Source: an archaeon
GTDB lineage: Archaea; Nanobdellota; Nanobdellia; Pacearchaeales; JAPDKA01
DNA length: 64,000 nt
NCBI GenBank assembly: GCA_029258825.1
Contig: JAPDKA010000001.1
Coordinates: 99,548 to 163,547 of the forward strand
Direction: 5' to 3'
Shown: piece after piece, positions 1 through 8,327 of the stretch
Layout of the letters: each line of letters begins with the position of its first letter
Position numbering within the stretch: the stretch's first letter is position 1
Translations under genes and position numbers: made by a program
The notes under the pieces: model-generated
The model's database searches: none
The model's input: the letters and a program-made list of their open reading frames with translations, nothing else
Told to the model about the DNA's origin: nothing

Positions 1-167
1 TAAGCTTTTTAGGTTTAGCTCTGTTGTGGATAATCTCGTTTCTTGTTGCAATATTTGTTGCAGCCCTATCAGGCCCTTTCGCATCATTAATAAATCTTGC
101 AATTCATTTCGTGTTAGTGCCAGCGCAACTTATATCGTTTGTGATGTTCTACGCTGAAAGAAAATAA
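1..167 (+). CDS. C-terminal end of a multi-pass membrane protein (5' truncated by window edge)
   Basis: An open frame enters from the left edge and stops at TAA 165-167. The 54 readable residues are almost entirely hydrophobic (two candidate transmembrane segments separated by a short GPFASLIN turn) and end in a charged AERK tail, which is typical of the last helix of an integral membrane protein. The family cannot be named from this fragment. It is convergent with the next gene, whose stop lies only 2 bp away. The start and most of the protein lie outside the window. Confidence 0.55.
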   Translation, partial: SFLGLALLWIISFLVAIFVAALSGPFASLINLAIHFVLVPAQLISFVMFYAERK

Positions 168-169
168 TT

Positions 170-739
170 TTATTTAACTTGTTCGCTTAACTTTTGAATT
201 AGCCCTTTTATTTCCTCAAATGAATTAACATAATGCAAGTTTTTCAAGTCGCTAGCAAAACCCGGCATTAACTTCGATTCTGCTGTACGCAAATCGATAA
301 TTATCAATTTTGGCTTGTTGTGAAAACGTTGATTGTATTTTGTAAAACCTAATTCGATCATAACACCACCACTATAGCCAAGACAAATTACAACATCTGC
401 TTGCATGGTTAACTCTGCATTCAAATCACGCCAATTTCCGCCAATAGGTTTTGGCTGAACATAATCAAAATTCTTTTCTAACCAGCTATAACCATATTTT
501 ACGTCTTTATCAGGATAAAAACCAATAGCTTTCTTATGTTTGTAACGCTCATAAAGTTTTGCAATTTCAAGTAAGGGACCATCAGCCGGAACAATCATTA
601 AGTCAGAGAAGTTTTCAGCAATAAACCTTGCATATTCGTCATAAAAAGCCTTAATCGATTTTTCGTTAAATTTAGATGTCCCATTAAATAATTTTGTTTC
701 ATCATCTGGGCCTAACAATACAACTGCCGGCTTTGTCAT
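170..739 (-). CDS. SLOG/LOG-like Rossmann-fold protein, probable nucleotide binding
   Basis: 189 residues. The chain opens with a hydrophobic strand and a GPDD turn, and near residue 123 has a GYSGGVMIEL segment. That segment occupies the position of the glycine-rich PGGxGTxxE loop of the LOG/SLOG superfamily (lysine-decarboxylase-like, nucleotide or sugar-phosphate binding), followed by a KPKLIIIDL strand as in that fold. It lacks the exact PGGxGT signature, so a cytokinin-type LOG activity is not claimed. It is transcribed divergently from the methyltransferase at 800, with about 60 AT-rich bp between the starts. The function is inferred from fold only. Confidence 0.55.
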   Translation of the reverse strand: MTKPAVVLLGPDDETKLFNGTSKFNEKSIKAFYDEYARFIAENFSDLMIVPADGPLLEIAKLYERYKHKKAIGFYPDKDVKYGYSWLEKNFDYVQPKPIGGNWRDLNAELTMQADVVICLGYSGGVMIELGFTKYNQRFHNKPKLIIIDLRTAESKLMPGFASDLKNLHYVNSFEEIKGLIQKLSEQVK

Positions 740-799
740 TTTTCTTGCATATTAAAAAACAAAAATAAAATTTAAAAATATAATGGTTTATGCCTCTTT

Positions 800-1534
800 A
801 TGGATTACGTGCAGGCATATAAAACCATCGTTGAAGCAAGTAAAGAAAAAAACACTAAAGAAATTCCGCTGTTACTTTCGCTTTACGATTTTGAAAACAA
901 GAATTGTCTTGAAATCGGACCAGGCATATTGGCAAGAATAGCCATAAAACTTAGTGGGTTTGCCAAATCAATTACGTTAGTAGAAAAAGATGCAAAAGTA
1001 TGCAAGCATCTAAAACAGTTGTTGAAAAAACAAAAACTTGCACATAAAATAAAAGTAATTAATGCTAACTTTAGCAAAGATAAGCTAATGCTTAAACAAA
1101 AATTCGATGTTGTTTATGCTGCATGGTTGCCGTTTTCTGTATTAACGCAACAAGCTTTTATAGATCAAGCATGCAAACTTGCAAAAGATGCTGTAATATT
1201 TATTGTTTCTTCCCCACGCAGCGACACAACAAAAATGATTGAGGCTACTATAGATAGATTTGAAGGGTTGAAAAGGCGTAAAGCTATAAGACAAATAACA
1301 AGAATGTTAAAGAAACATGGATTTGAAGTTAAAATAAAACATACGACATTGCTGCTTGACTTTAAAAATTTTAACAGCATTTATGGTGTTTTCAAATGTT
1401 TTGATTATGGCAATAAAAAATTGCCTGCTAAAATAGAAGAAAAATTAAGGAAGTTTCTCAAAGCGAGAGTACATTGCTTTAAAGATGGTGCTTGCTATAT
1501 TGCAGCATATAGAAAAAATAAAAAGAAAAAATAA
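800..1534 (+). CDS. Class I SAM-dependent methyltransferase, substrate unknown
   Basis: 244 residues. Motif I is visible near residues 36-44 (CLEIGPGIL) at the end of the first strand, followed by a second strand ending in an acidic residue (ITLVEKD) that would hold the SAM ribose. A motif IV-like stretch FDVVYAAWLP follows near residue 103. The C-terminal half is very Lys-rich (ends RKNKKKK), which suits a nucleic-acid or ribosome substrate, but no family-specific motif is seen. A TATA-like AT-rich stretch precedes the ATG. It converges on the small lipoprotein gene with a 9 bp gap. Confidence 0.7.
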   Translation: MDYVQAYKTIVEASKEKNTKEIPLLLSLYDFENKNCLEIGPGILARIAIKLSGFAKSITLVEKDAKVCKHLKQLLKKQKLAHKIKVINANFSKDKLMLKQKFDVVYAAWLPFSVLTQQAFIDQACKLAKDAVIFIVSSPRSDTTKMIEATIDRFEGLKRRKAIRQITRMLKKHGFEVKIKHTTLLLDFKNFNSIYGVFKCFDYGNKKLPAKIEEKLRKFLKARVHCFKDGACYIAAYRKNKKKK

Positions 1535-1543
1535 AAACAATAA

Positions 1544-1759
1544 CTAGATTAATTCTTCTGCATCATCAAGATCATCTGTTGTTGTTTCTTCAATGCTAAC
1601 GTCTATGTCTTCTATATTATTGAGTTCATTTAGCATTTGATCTAGTTCAGCTGTATCTTGCTCTAGTGTTGTTTCTGCTGGTTTTTGTTTAATGCAACCG
1701 CTGACAAACATTGCTATCAATAATAAACAAACCACACCAGCAATTATTATTCCTTTCAT
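1544..1759 (-). CDS. Small acidic lipoprotein
   Basis: 71 residues. The N-terminus is a signal peptide with a hydrophobic core (IIIAGVVCLLLIAMFV) ending in a good lipobox, VSGC, with Cys at about residue 22. The mature part is short, acidic and rich in Asp/Glu, with no Cys apart from the lipobox, so it is probably a disordered lipid-anchored tail. It sits 9 bp downstream of the secreted coiled-coil gene and is probably cotranscribed with it. The lipobox is of interest because a bacterial-type Lgt homologue is encoded at 35200-35979. The function is unknown. Confidence 0.65.
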   Translation of the reverse strand: MKGIIIAGVVCLLLIAMFVSGCIKQKPAETTLEQDTAELDQMLNELNNIEDIDVSIEETTTDDLDDAEELI

Positions 1760-1768
1760 TTTCTACTT

Positions 1769-2881
1769 TTAGGCTGTTTCAGTTTGAGCAGAGGTTTGGT
1801 CTTCAGTTGCAGGAGGTGTGGTTACCTCTGGTTCAGTCTCATTTGTCTCTGCTTCATTGCTTTCTTCAGTTTCGTTAGTTTCTGTTTCGCTTTCTTGTTC
1901 ACTCAAACATTGTTTTAGTTCTTTAATAATGTCTCTCAATATATGTTGTGCGTCTCTCAATGCTAAGTGTGCTTGTTTTAATTTTTCACTTGCCTCTTTT
2001 ATCTTTTCCTTTAGCAATTCTCGTTTTTGTTCTGCTGTCATATCATCCCAGTTAGTGTTTTTTAGCTCTTCCCATATTGCCTTGTTTTCCTCATAGTAGC
2101 TTAAAGCTTCATCTATCTTTGCCTTAAACTCATCAATCATCTCTTGAATCTCTGCTTGCTTTGCTGTATCGTTGCATTTTTCTAAAAACTTCTCAAGTTT
2201 TTGCTCAAGATGTTGTGCTCTTTGAATAACAAGACCTACACGTTTTTGCTTCATTGCATGCACTCTTATTCGCAATTGTAAATTCAAGTTGTGCCTTAAA
2301 CCTTTATACTCTTTTATGATCTCTCTAATTGCCTGGCCTGTTTCTGCACTTTCAAGTTTTTCTTTAAGTTCGTTAAGTTTTGCAATTAATTCATCTATTT
2401 TTTCGATTATCTCTTGTTTCTGCTCGTCAGTTAGGTTTGCGTTATTTGTTATTCTTTCTTTGACATTTTCTAATTGCATTATCGTATGGTTTAGTGCTCT
2501 CTCTAGCACACCTTTTGCAATATATCTACCTATCTCTCTAAGTTGTTTACACTCCTCGCTTTGATTTTCTTTACATGCCTTGACTCTCTGCTTTATTTCT
2601 TCCCTTGTTTCAGGGCTTGTTAGGAAATCGTGCAATGCCATACCTAAGTTGCTATGCCAATGTTTTACTTTTTCGCTTATTTTTTCGCTTATCTTTTCTG
2701 TCATATCACTAACTTTATCAGTAATGCCTGGCGTATGACTTTCATTATCGCCCTTTGGTGTATGTTGCTGTCCTTGGTTCATAAAATCGCCAAAATCTGG
2801 CTGGGCAACACTAGCAATACCTGAAAAACCTAACACAAGCAGTGCTAAAACCAAACCTGCAAATATTTTTTTCATTTTCAT
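1769..2881 (-). CDS. Secreted coiled-coil protein with acidic Glu/Thr-rich tail
   Basis: 370 residues. A signal peptide (residues 1-26, hydrophobic core ending SGIASVA) is followed by a linker and a long alpha-helical, heptad-like region from about residue 50 to 320 rich in Glu, Lys, Ala and Leu. The last 40-odd residues are low-complexity Glu/Thr/Asn (repeated ETNET-like units), probably an exposed spacer that could be glycosylated. No membrane anchor is seen at the C-terminus. The leader upstream of the ATG is A-rich, with no Shine-Dalgarno motif. It is likely an envelope or periplasm-like structural protein, first in a two-gene unit with the lipoprotein. The family is not recognised. Confidence 0.6.
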   Translation of the reverse strand: MKMKKIFAGLVLALLVLGFSGIASVAQPDFGDFMNQGQQHTPKGDNESHTPGITDKVSDMTEKISEKISEKVKHWHSNLGMALHDFLTSPETREEIKQRVKACKENQSEECKQLREIGRYIAKGVLERALNHTIMQLENVKERITNNANLTDEQKQEIIEKIDELIAKLNELKEKLESAETGQAIREIIKEYKGLRHNLNLQLRIRVHAMKQKRVGLVIQRAQHLEQKLEKFLEKCNDTAKQAEIQEMIDEFKAKIDEALSYYEENKAIWEELKNTNWDDMTAEQKRELLKEKIKEASEKLKQAHLALRDAQHILRDIIKELKQCLSEQESETETNETEESNEAETNETEPEVTTPPATEDQTSAQTETA

Positions 2882-2922
2882 TTTTATTTTTTTATTTTAA
2901 TTTAATTTGGATTTGAGCATTA

Positions 2923-3429
2923 TTAAATGTTTTGATTTGAATATGATTTTGAATCATCCGAATTTGAATAAAATGTATCCATAAACCAGTCGATAACACC
3001 ATAACTAAGCGACACATTTATGCTTTTCATATATTTTTTATGTTCTTCTGGTATGTCTAATCGTGGATAAACCCAAACAGCATTAGCCTTTCTCACGATG
3101 CCTGCAAGTAATTCGCTACTTTGACCATCCTTTAATTTTTCCTCTTTCAATTGCAATATATGTTCAAAGCTTGAAGGGGAAAATTCATCACAATTAATAC
3201 AGTATTGACCACCCACATAACAGATTATTTCCATATTCATATCTAAACTGTTCTGCCTATCAACTTTCAAAACAAAATAATACCATTTTTCGCCTGTCTC
3301 ATTTGATTTTTTTACAGGCATGACTAAGTAAAATCCTTCTGTGTATTTTGCACTTCTAAGTCCATCTATAAATGTCAGTAATTCTTCCAAATTTTTTGGT
3401 TTATCTGTTTTGTCTGTTGTTATGCACAT
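2923..3429 (-). CDS. Hypothetical protein
   Basis: 168 residues, no signal peptide or membrane segment. The sequence alternates short strands and helices, contains a CINCDE segment (two Cys, about residue 78) and ends in a Ser/Asn-rich tail. I recognise no family. Its leader is an A-rich stretch without G on the coding strand, resembling the leaders of the surface-protein genes at 41.8 and 43.3 kb. A TATA-like tttataaata lies on the same strand near 3525-3535. Confidence 0.45.
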   Translation of the reverse strand: MCITTDKTDKPKNLEELLTFIDGLRSAKYTEGFYLVMPVKKSNETGEKWYYFVLKVDRQNSLDMNMEIICYVGGQYCINCDEFSPSSFEHILQLKEEKLKDGQSSELLAGIVRKANAVWVYPRLDIPEEHKKYMKSINVSLSYGVIDWFMDTFYSNSDDSKSYSNQNI

Positions 3430-3614
3430 TTTGTATTTTTATTTTGTTTATTTTGGTTTAATTTGTTTGTTTTTAGTTTGTTTTGTTTATCATATCTACA
3501 AACCTATGCACCAATATTATTTATAAACATACTTTATTTTGCATGCTTTATTTTGCTTTATTATGCTTTATTTCCATAAAATTTCGTAAAGCTTTTTTGT
3601 AAAGCCAGGGCAAT

Positions 3615-3624
3615 GTTTATATAG
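3615..3624 (+). promoter_or_regulatory. TATA box for the membrane-tethered regulator gene
   Basis: gtttatatag lies about 27 bp before the ATG at 3645, so transcription should begin at or next to the start codon (leaderless). The rest of 3430-3644 is AT-rich, with three near copies of gctttatt around 3550-3570 and no gene that I can support. Confidence 0.5.
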
Positions 3625-3644
3625 TCTAAAACTATTAATTAAAC

Positions 3645-4349
3645 ATGAAAAAACAAAAAATGCAAGTAATGTTTAGCTTGATTTTACTGCTACTTATTTT
3701 TTCACTCATTTTGCCAGGCGCATTTGCTGCAAAGGTTTATGGCAATATTTATGGGCCGGGCTTGGAGCTACTCAATAATGCTATAGTCAAAGTCAACTCG
3801 ACACCAGAACAGATTTATGTAGCTAAAAATGGCAAATATGTGTTTGAGTTGCCGCTTGGAATTTATAAAATCGAAGCATATTACCGAGATGATTATAGCG
3901 TTTATGCAGAAGAAATAGTTAACATACAAAAAGAAGGTAACTATATAATTGACTTAATTTTGCTCGAACCTCTCGAAGAAGATTTATTCATAAATGATTC
4001 GATTATGGATGAGATAGAATCATTATTTATTGAAGAACCGAAAAGACAACCAAGCGTATGGTTGTGGATAATAATAATTGTTATTGTTGTAGGCTTAATT
4101 ATTTCTGGTATTTATGTATTGAAAAAAAGAAAAAAGCAACAAGCTGAATTAATAAGCAGCGATGATGTAAAGCAAAAGATATTTGAAATAATAAAAAAAG
4201 AAAAACGAATATTGCAGAAAGAAATACGAAAACGGATTGGTATGAGTGAAGCAAAAGTTAGTTTGGTGCTTGCTGAGCTAGAAGCAGAAGGAAAAATAAA
4301 GAAGATAAAAAAAGGTAGAGGCAACATTATTATTTACAAGCATGATTGA
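3645..4349 (+). CDS. Membrane-tethered winged-helix regulator with extracellular carboxypeptidase-regulatory-like domain
   Basis: 234 residues, three parts. An N-terminal signal/anchor (about 8-28) is followed by a beta-sandwich domain resembling carboxypeptidase regulatory-like domains (about 30-105: VYGNIYG start, GKYVFELPLG and YKIEAYY strands). Then comes one transmembrane helix (about 144-165) and a C-terminal winged helix (about 175-233) with a clear helix-turn-helix (KEIRKRIGMSEAKVSLVLAE) and a basic wing. The layout places a sensor outside and a DNA-binding domain inside, as in archaeal membrane-associated wHTH regulators (COG2512-like). Targets are unknown. It is transcribed alone, with tRNA-Val downstream. 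Confidence 0.75.
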   Translation: MKKQKMQVMFSLILLLLIFSLILPGAFAAKVYGNIYGPGLELLNNAIVKVNSTPEQIYVAKNGKYVFELPLGIYKIEAYYRDDYSVYAEEIVNIQKEGNYIIDLILLEPLEEDLFINDSIMDEIESLFIEEPKRQPSVWLWIIIIVIVVGLIISGIYVLKKRKKQQAELISSDDVKQKIFEIIKKEKRILQKEIRKRIGMSEAKVSLVLAELEAEGKIKKIKKGRGNIIIYKHD

Positions 4350-4412
4350 TAAAGAAATAAAAGAGCTGATAAAATAAACTTTTTAAATCGTTAGTCATTT
4401 CCTATAATGTTT

Positions 4413-4485
4413 GGCCCCGTGGTCTAGTGGTTAAGACGCTGCCCTCACATGGCAGAGATCCCAGGTTCGAATCCTGGCGGGGCCA
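4413..4485 (+). tRNA. tRNA-Val (CAC)
   Basis: The cloverleaf folds cleanly. Acceptor GGCCCCG pairs with CGGGGCC, the anticodon stem CTGCC/GGCAG encloses loop CTCACAT (anticodon CAC), the T-arm loop is TTCGAAT, and the discriminator is A73. CCA is not encoded and there is no intron. A TATA-like tttttaaa lies just over 30 bp upstream. Confidence 0.95.
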
Positions 4486-4504
4486 CTTATTCATAATTTC
4501 CTTT

Positions 4505-5548
4505 TTATTCATTTTTTTCAAATACACCTATCAACTCTTTTTTATTTGAATATAGGTTTAATATATTTCTCAATTTGAAATTTTTACTCATTCTCGAAAC
4601 GATATTCTTCAAGGTTTCATCAATTTTGTAAGGTAAAAAAATTTTGAACGTAGTAATAACTAAAGCATTATTAACCAATAATTTAGAAACTTTATTAAGT
4701 AAATCTACTGTATGAAGAGGTGGTAAATTCATATCATTAACAAGTAAATCAAATTTTTTAGGAAGGATACCTAATACTTCTTCTATTTTTTTCTTTATAT
4801 GGTTAACTTTACCAACAATTCTAGGGTCAAGTTCTGCGGGATCAATAGAGGTGACATTTAAATGGTGATCTAACAAAACTTTAGACCATCCACCCGGAGA
4901 AGCACCAATATCTAAAGCATTTTTAAAAAGATTTAAATTTATTTTAAGACGAGATATAACTTCCAACAATTTAAATTGAGATCTACAAATTATTTCAGAT
5001 TTACTTTTCCTGTACCAAAAACGAAACGGGTCCAAATACATATATAATAGATTTTCAATATTTGTGATAGATAAATAACAAGTATTCTTATAAAGAATTA
5101 TTGCAACAATCTGCTTTGGATTAACGAAATCTGCCTGATAGTCCGTAATAGTTTCGATCGCTTTTCCTAATCTAACTTCGATTTCCCTAGCTTTCAACTT
5201 AGTATTATAAGTTAAACACTGAATAAAAAAAGATGTATTAATTTTTGAAACAATATAATCTTGGAGAATGGATAGATTATCATTAAGATTATAAAATATC
5301 TTATCTACAAATAAAATATTCCTTATAAAACAAATTTTCTCGGATTTTAATTTTTGTACAATTTTTTGTTTAATATTTTCTAAATTCTCTCCACACTCGT
5401 GTAATATAAAGTTAAAAAAATAGATAGAATCAAACAAACGCTTGAAAAAGTAATTCTTAATATTAAAATCCGCAGACATAGATCTAAGTTGAGTTATAGC
5501 TTGCTTTTTGAAATAGTTAGATATGAATAAAATGCCCTGAACCTCCAT
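4505..5548 (-). CDS. THUMP plus FtsJ-type RNA 2'-O-methyltransferase (RlmM-like architecture)
   Basis: 347 residues. The C-terminal half is a Rossmann-fold FtsJ/RrmJ methyltransferase: RSQFKLLE (first catalytic Lys region), SAM motif ALDIGASPGGWSKVLL, catalytic Asp in DLLVNDM, and catalytic Lys in ITTFKIF. The middle (about 105-180) looks like a THUMP RNA-binding domain, with KAREIEVRLGKAIE and strands leading into VAIILYKNTCYLSI. THUMP followed by an FtsJ-type domain is the arrangement of bacterial RlmM (23S rRNA C2498 2'-O-methyltransferase). The substrate here is therefore probably rRNA or tRNA, but it is not provable from sequence. It is divergent from the transglycosylase-like gene. Confidence 0.72.
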   Translation of the reverse strand: MEVQGILFISNYFKKQAITQLRSMSADFNIKNYFFKRLFDSIYFFNFILHECGENLENIKQKIVQKLKSEKICFIRNILFVDKIFYNLNDNLSILQDYIVSKINTSFFIQCLTYNTKLKAREIEVRLGKAIETITDYQADFVNPKQIVAIILYKNTCYLSITNIENLLYMYLDPFRFWYRKSKSEIICRSQFKLLEVISRLKINLNLFKNALDIGASPGGWSKVLLDHHLNVTSIDPAELDPRIVGKVNHIKKKIEEVLGILPKKFDLLVNDMNLPPLHTVDLLNKVSKLLVNNALVITTFKIFLPYKIDETLKNIVSRMSKNFKLRNILNLYSNKKELIGVFEKNE

Positions 5549-5628
5549 AAAAAATAATAAATCGAAGTAATAAAAATTTTATTTTTATTTTGATTTTATA
5601 ATTTGTTATCCCTACCAAATAGTTACAA

Positions 5629-5647
5629 ACCAAAAGATTTATAAATA
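5629..5647 (+). promoter_or_regulatory. BRE/TATA promoter of the transglycosylase-like gene
   Basis: accaaaagatttataaataag-type element: a purine-rich BRE next to TATA atttataaat. It is centred about 25 bp before the ATG at 5667, so this ATG rather than the TTG at 5652 is the likely start of a leaderless mRNA. Confidence 0.6.
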
Positions 5648-5666
5648 AGAGTTGCTTATTAACATT

Positions 5667-6821
5667 ATGACAACCCTAAGTATAACAAAAAGAGGGAAAG
5701 CCAACTATCTTGAAGAAAAGGTAAGCAAAGTCGGATGGTTTACTGACAAAATCAACAAAATAAAAGCGACAGCCGATATTGTGCTAGACCAATTATTATT
5801 ATGGGGTGCTACAGCTAGCAGCATGGTTTACGGAATTTACAAAATAGCAGAAAAACTGCCAGATGGCTTTAATGATATAGCATGTGCGTTATATGGTGCA
5901 GCTATGCCTTTTGTAATATCTAAGATAGTTTATCCATTATCAAAAAAACTAGCAAGATTTGACAAAGAAAAGTTAAAACAAGTAAAACAAAATTACTGTA
6001 GTAAGCTAAAAATTGCCTCATGGCTAAAAACAGCCATGCTTACACTTGCTTTTTACTTTCCAGCCATGCAAGCAGCAGAAAAAACTGAAAACTTTTACTA
6101 TGCTTATGTCATAGGCCCAAAAATAAGTCAAGTAGTGCTTGATGAAAAAGATTCTAGCAACTTGCAACTTGCAGCTATTGGCAGAATACAAAGAACAGAA
6201 AGGTGGTTACCGTTAATTAGACAATATGAAGAAAAGTTTGGCATGCCAGAATTCACACTTTACGCAATGGTCATGGAAGAAAGTTACGGAGACCCTTTAC
6301 AAATAAATAAATATGATGGTGGTGCTGGACTGGTTCATTGTCAACCAGCATCTTGGTTAGAGAGAAAAAAAGTAGGACCAAACAATGAAGAAGCCAAAGT
6401 ATTCTATGATGCAAATGTACTAGCAAGTAACGAATATGGCAAAAAACTAGAAAACATGATAGAATCTGCAGGATATGATTTAGAAGCTATTTCAAAAATA
6501 GACAACAGATTTGATGTAAAAGTAAATTTATATGAAATTGCTGAGATATGGGGAGAACACTATGAATACTTTAAGTCGTTAGGCTACAGCAATGAAATTG
6601 CAAAAAAAGCAGCCATAGCAGCAATACATACTGGCAGACATGGTGTTTTTGTTAAACCAGGAGTGTTTAGCAAAAGAGCAAAACGTTATCTACGCAGGAT
6701 ACAACAATGGAGAAATGCGCGAATGAATCCAGCAATAATGAAGTTGGCAAAAAAAAGATTCAATGAGAAAAATAAGATACCATTTTCCAGATATGTAAAA
6801 TACTTTTGGATGAGATATTAA
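5667..6821 (+). CDS. Membrane-anchored lytic-transglycosylase (SLT)-like protein
   Basis: 384 residues from the ATG chosen by promoter spacing. Two or three hydrophobic segments lie in the first 140 residues (about 40-60, 67-90, 115-135), then a soluble domain. Residues 201-228 read MVMEESYGDP, then GGAGLVHCQP. This matches the SLT/goose-lysozyme signature: the catalytic Glu before Ser (E205 candidate) and the downstream G-x-x-G-L-x-x-x-Q block. A helix with AAIAAIHTGRHGVF near residue 320 fits the second half of an SLT fold. The family cleaves peptidoglycan beta-1,4 links with anhydro-sugar formation. Archaea lack murein, so the substrate may be another cell's wall or another glycan. The basic C-terminus follows no known domain. 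Confidence 0.65.
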   Translation: MTTLSITKRGKANYLEEKVSKVGWFTDKINKIKATADIVLDQLLLWGATASSMVYGIYKIAEKLPDGFNDIACALYGAAMPFVISKIVYPLSKKLARFDKEKLKQVKQNYCSKLKIASWLKTAMLTLAFYFPAMQAAEKTENFYYAYVIGPKISQVVLDEKDSSNLQLAAIGRIQRTERWLPLIRQYEEKFGMPEFTLYAMVMEESYGDPLQINKYDGGAGLVHCQPASWLERKKVGPNNEEAKVFYDANVLASNEYGKKLENMIESAGYDLEAISKIDNRFDVKVNLYEIAEIWGEHYEYFKSLGYSNEIAKKAAIAAIHTGRHGVFVKPGVFSKRAKRYLRRIQQWRNARMNPAIMKLAKKRFNEKNKIPFSRYVKYFWMRY

Positions 6822-6860
6822 TACAGTTAATTTTTTAAACAATTCTGTGCTTAAAGCTGC

Positions 6861-8327
6861 ATGGAAAAACAACAAAACATAAAGCAAAAGTTGCCAGACA
6901 AGTTTAGTAACTTTAGCGAGTGGTACCAGCAATTAATTTTACGTAGCGGGCTTGCAGATTACAGTAGTGTTTCTGGATGTATTGTTTACAGGCCATTAGC
7001 TTATGCTATATGGGAAAAGATTATGCAAGAGGTTGATAAAAGGTTCAAGCAACTTGGTATTAAAAATTGTTATTTTCCGTTGTTCATTCCTGAAAAGCTG
7101 TTTGAAAAAGAAGCTGAACACATAGCAGGCTTTAAACCAGAAGTTGCATGGGTGACTCACGCTGGTGACACAAAACTTGCTGAACGATTAGCAGTAAGGC
7201 CAACCAGCGAAGCAATTATGTATGCCTCATACAGCAAATGGATAAGAAGCTGGCGAGATCTGCCGCTAAAACTCAACCAATGGAACAATGTTGTTAGATG
7301 GGAATTTAAACATCCTGTCCCATTCTTGCGCGGCAGGGAATTTTTATGGAATGAAGGTCATAATGCTTACGCTACTGAAAAAGAAGCAATGGAAGATTTA
7401 TGGAAAATACTAAACATCTACAAAGATGTTTGCGAAAATATTCTTGCTTTATATGGCATAGTTGGCAAAAAAACAGAACTAGAAAAGTTTGCTGGAGCAG
7501 TATCAAGCTATGCCATTGAATTTTTATTGCCAAACGGTAAAGCAGCTCAAGGCCCAGACGCACATTTTGATGGAGAGAATTTTGCTAAAGCATATGACAT
7601 ATGCTTTCTTGATCAACAACAACAAAAAAGATATGTGCAACAGATCACCTATGCTATTTCAACAAGAATGATAGGGGTAATGGTTGCTATACATAGCGAC
7701 AATCATGGTTTAGTATTGCCACCCAAAGTGGCACCAACAAAGATAGTTATCATACCTATATTTGATAAACAAACAAAGCAAAACGTGCTTGACTATGCTA
7801 AACAAGTAAAATCAGAATTAGTAAAGCTGTTAAGCAATTCAGATAGCGATGCAATTATTATTGATGACAGAGAGCAATACACACCAGGATATAAATTTAA
7901 TGAATACGAACTTAAAGGAGTGCCGGTTAGAATCGAGATAGGTATGAGAGATATTGAGCAAGAAAGCGTAACTGTATTTAGGCGAGATACATTAGAAAGA
8001 TTTACCATAAAATTAAGCCAACTTAGCAAAATAAAAGAATTGCTTGATGAAATACAAAAAAATCTTTTCGAGAAAGCAAAACAATTTTTATTGAGCAACG
8101 TTGTTACAGTAAACAACATTGATGAATTAAAGCAAGCAATAGCAAACAAGAAGATGGCAAAAGCAAACTTCTGCTGCACAAAAGAATGTGAACAAAATAT
8201 AGCTGAACAACTTGAAGCAATAACACCACGTGTAATAGCGTTAGATGAGAAGCCTAACGAAAACGATAAATGCATTTTCTGCGGCAAGAAAGCACAAGCC
8301 GTTGTGTATTTTGCTAGATCTTATTAA
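6861..8327 (+). CDS. proS: Prolyl-tRNA synthetase, archaeal/eukaryotic type
   Basis: 488 residues, the usual length of type-3 ProRS. Class II motifs are visible: a motif 2 region with VRWEFKHPVPFLRGREFLW and the RPTSEAIMY substrate loop, and motif 3 near ISTRMIGVMVAIHSD. An anticodon-binding domain follows (KVAPTKIVIIPIF on). The C-terminal zinc-binding extension has the Cys pairs CCTKEC and CIFC and the terminal FARSY tyrosine typical of this type. It makes Pro-tRNA in the cytoplasm. Its 3' end overlaps the convergent gene by 14 bp. Confidence 0.96.
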   Translation: MEKQQNIKQKLPDKFSNFSEWYQQLILRSGLADYSSVSGCIVYRPLAYAIWEKIMQEVDKRFKQLGIKNCYFPLFIPEKLFEKEAEHIAGFKPEVAWVTHAGDTKLAERLAVRPTSEAIMYASYSKWIRSWRDLPLKLNQWNNVVRWEFKHPVPFLRGREFLWNEGHNAYATEKEAMEDLWKILNIYKDVCENILALYGIVGKKTELEKFAGAVSSYAIEFLLPNGKAAQGPDAHFDGENFAKAYDICFLDQQQQKRYVQQITYAISTRMIGVMVAIHSDNHGLVLPPKVAPTKIVIIPIFDKQTKQNVLDYAKQVKSELVKLLSNSDSDAIIIDDREQYTPGYKFNEYELKGVPVRIEIGMRDIEQESVTVFRRDTLERFTIKLSQLSKIKELLDEIQKNLFEKAKQFLLSNVVTVNNIDELKQAIANKKMAKANFCCTKECEQNIAEQLEAITPRVIALDEKPNENDKCIFCGKKAQAVVYFARSY

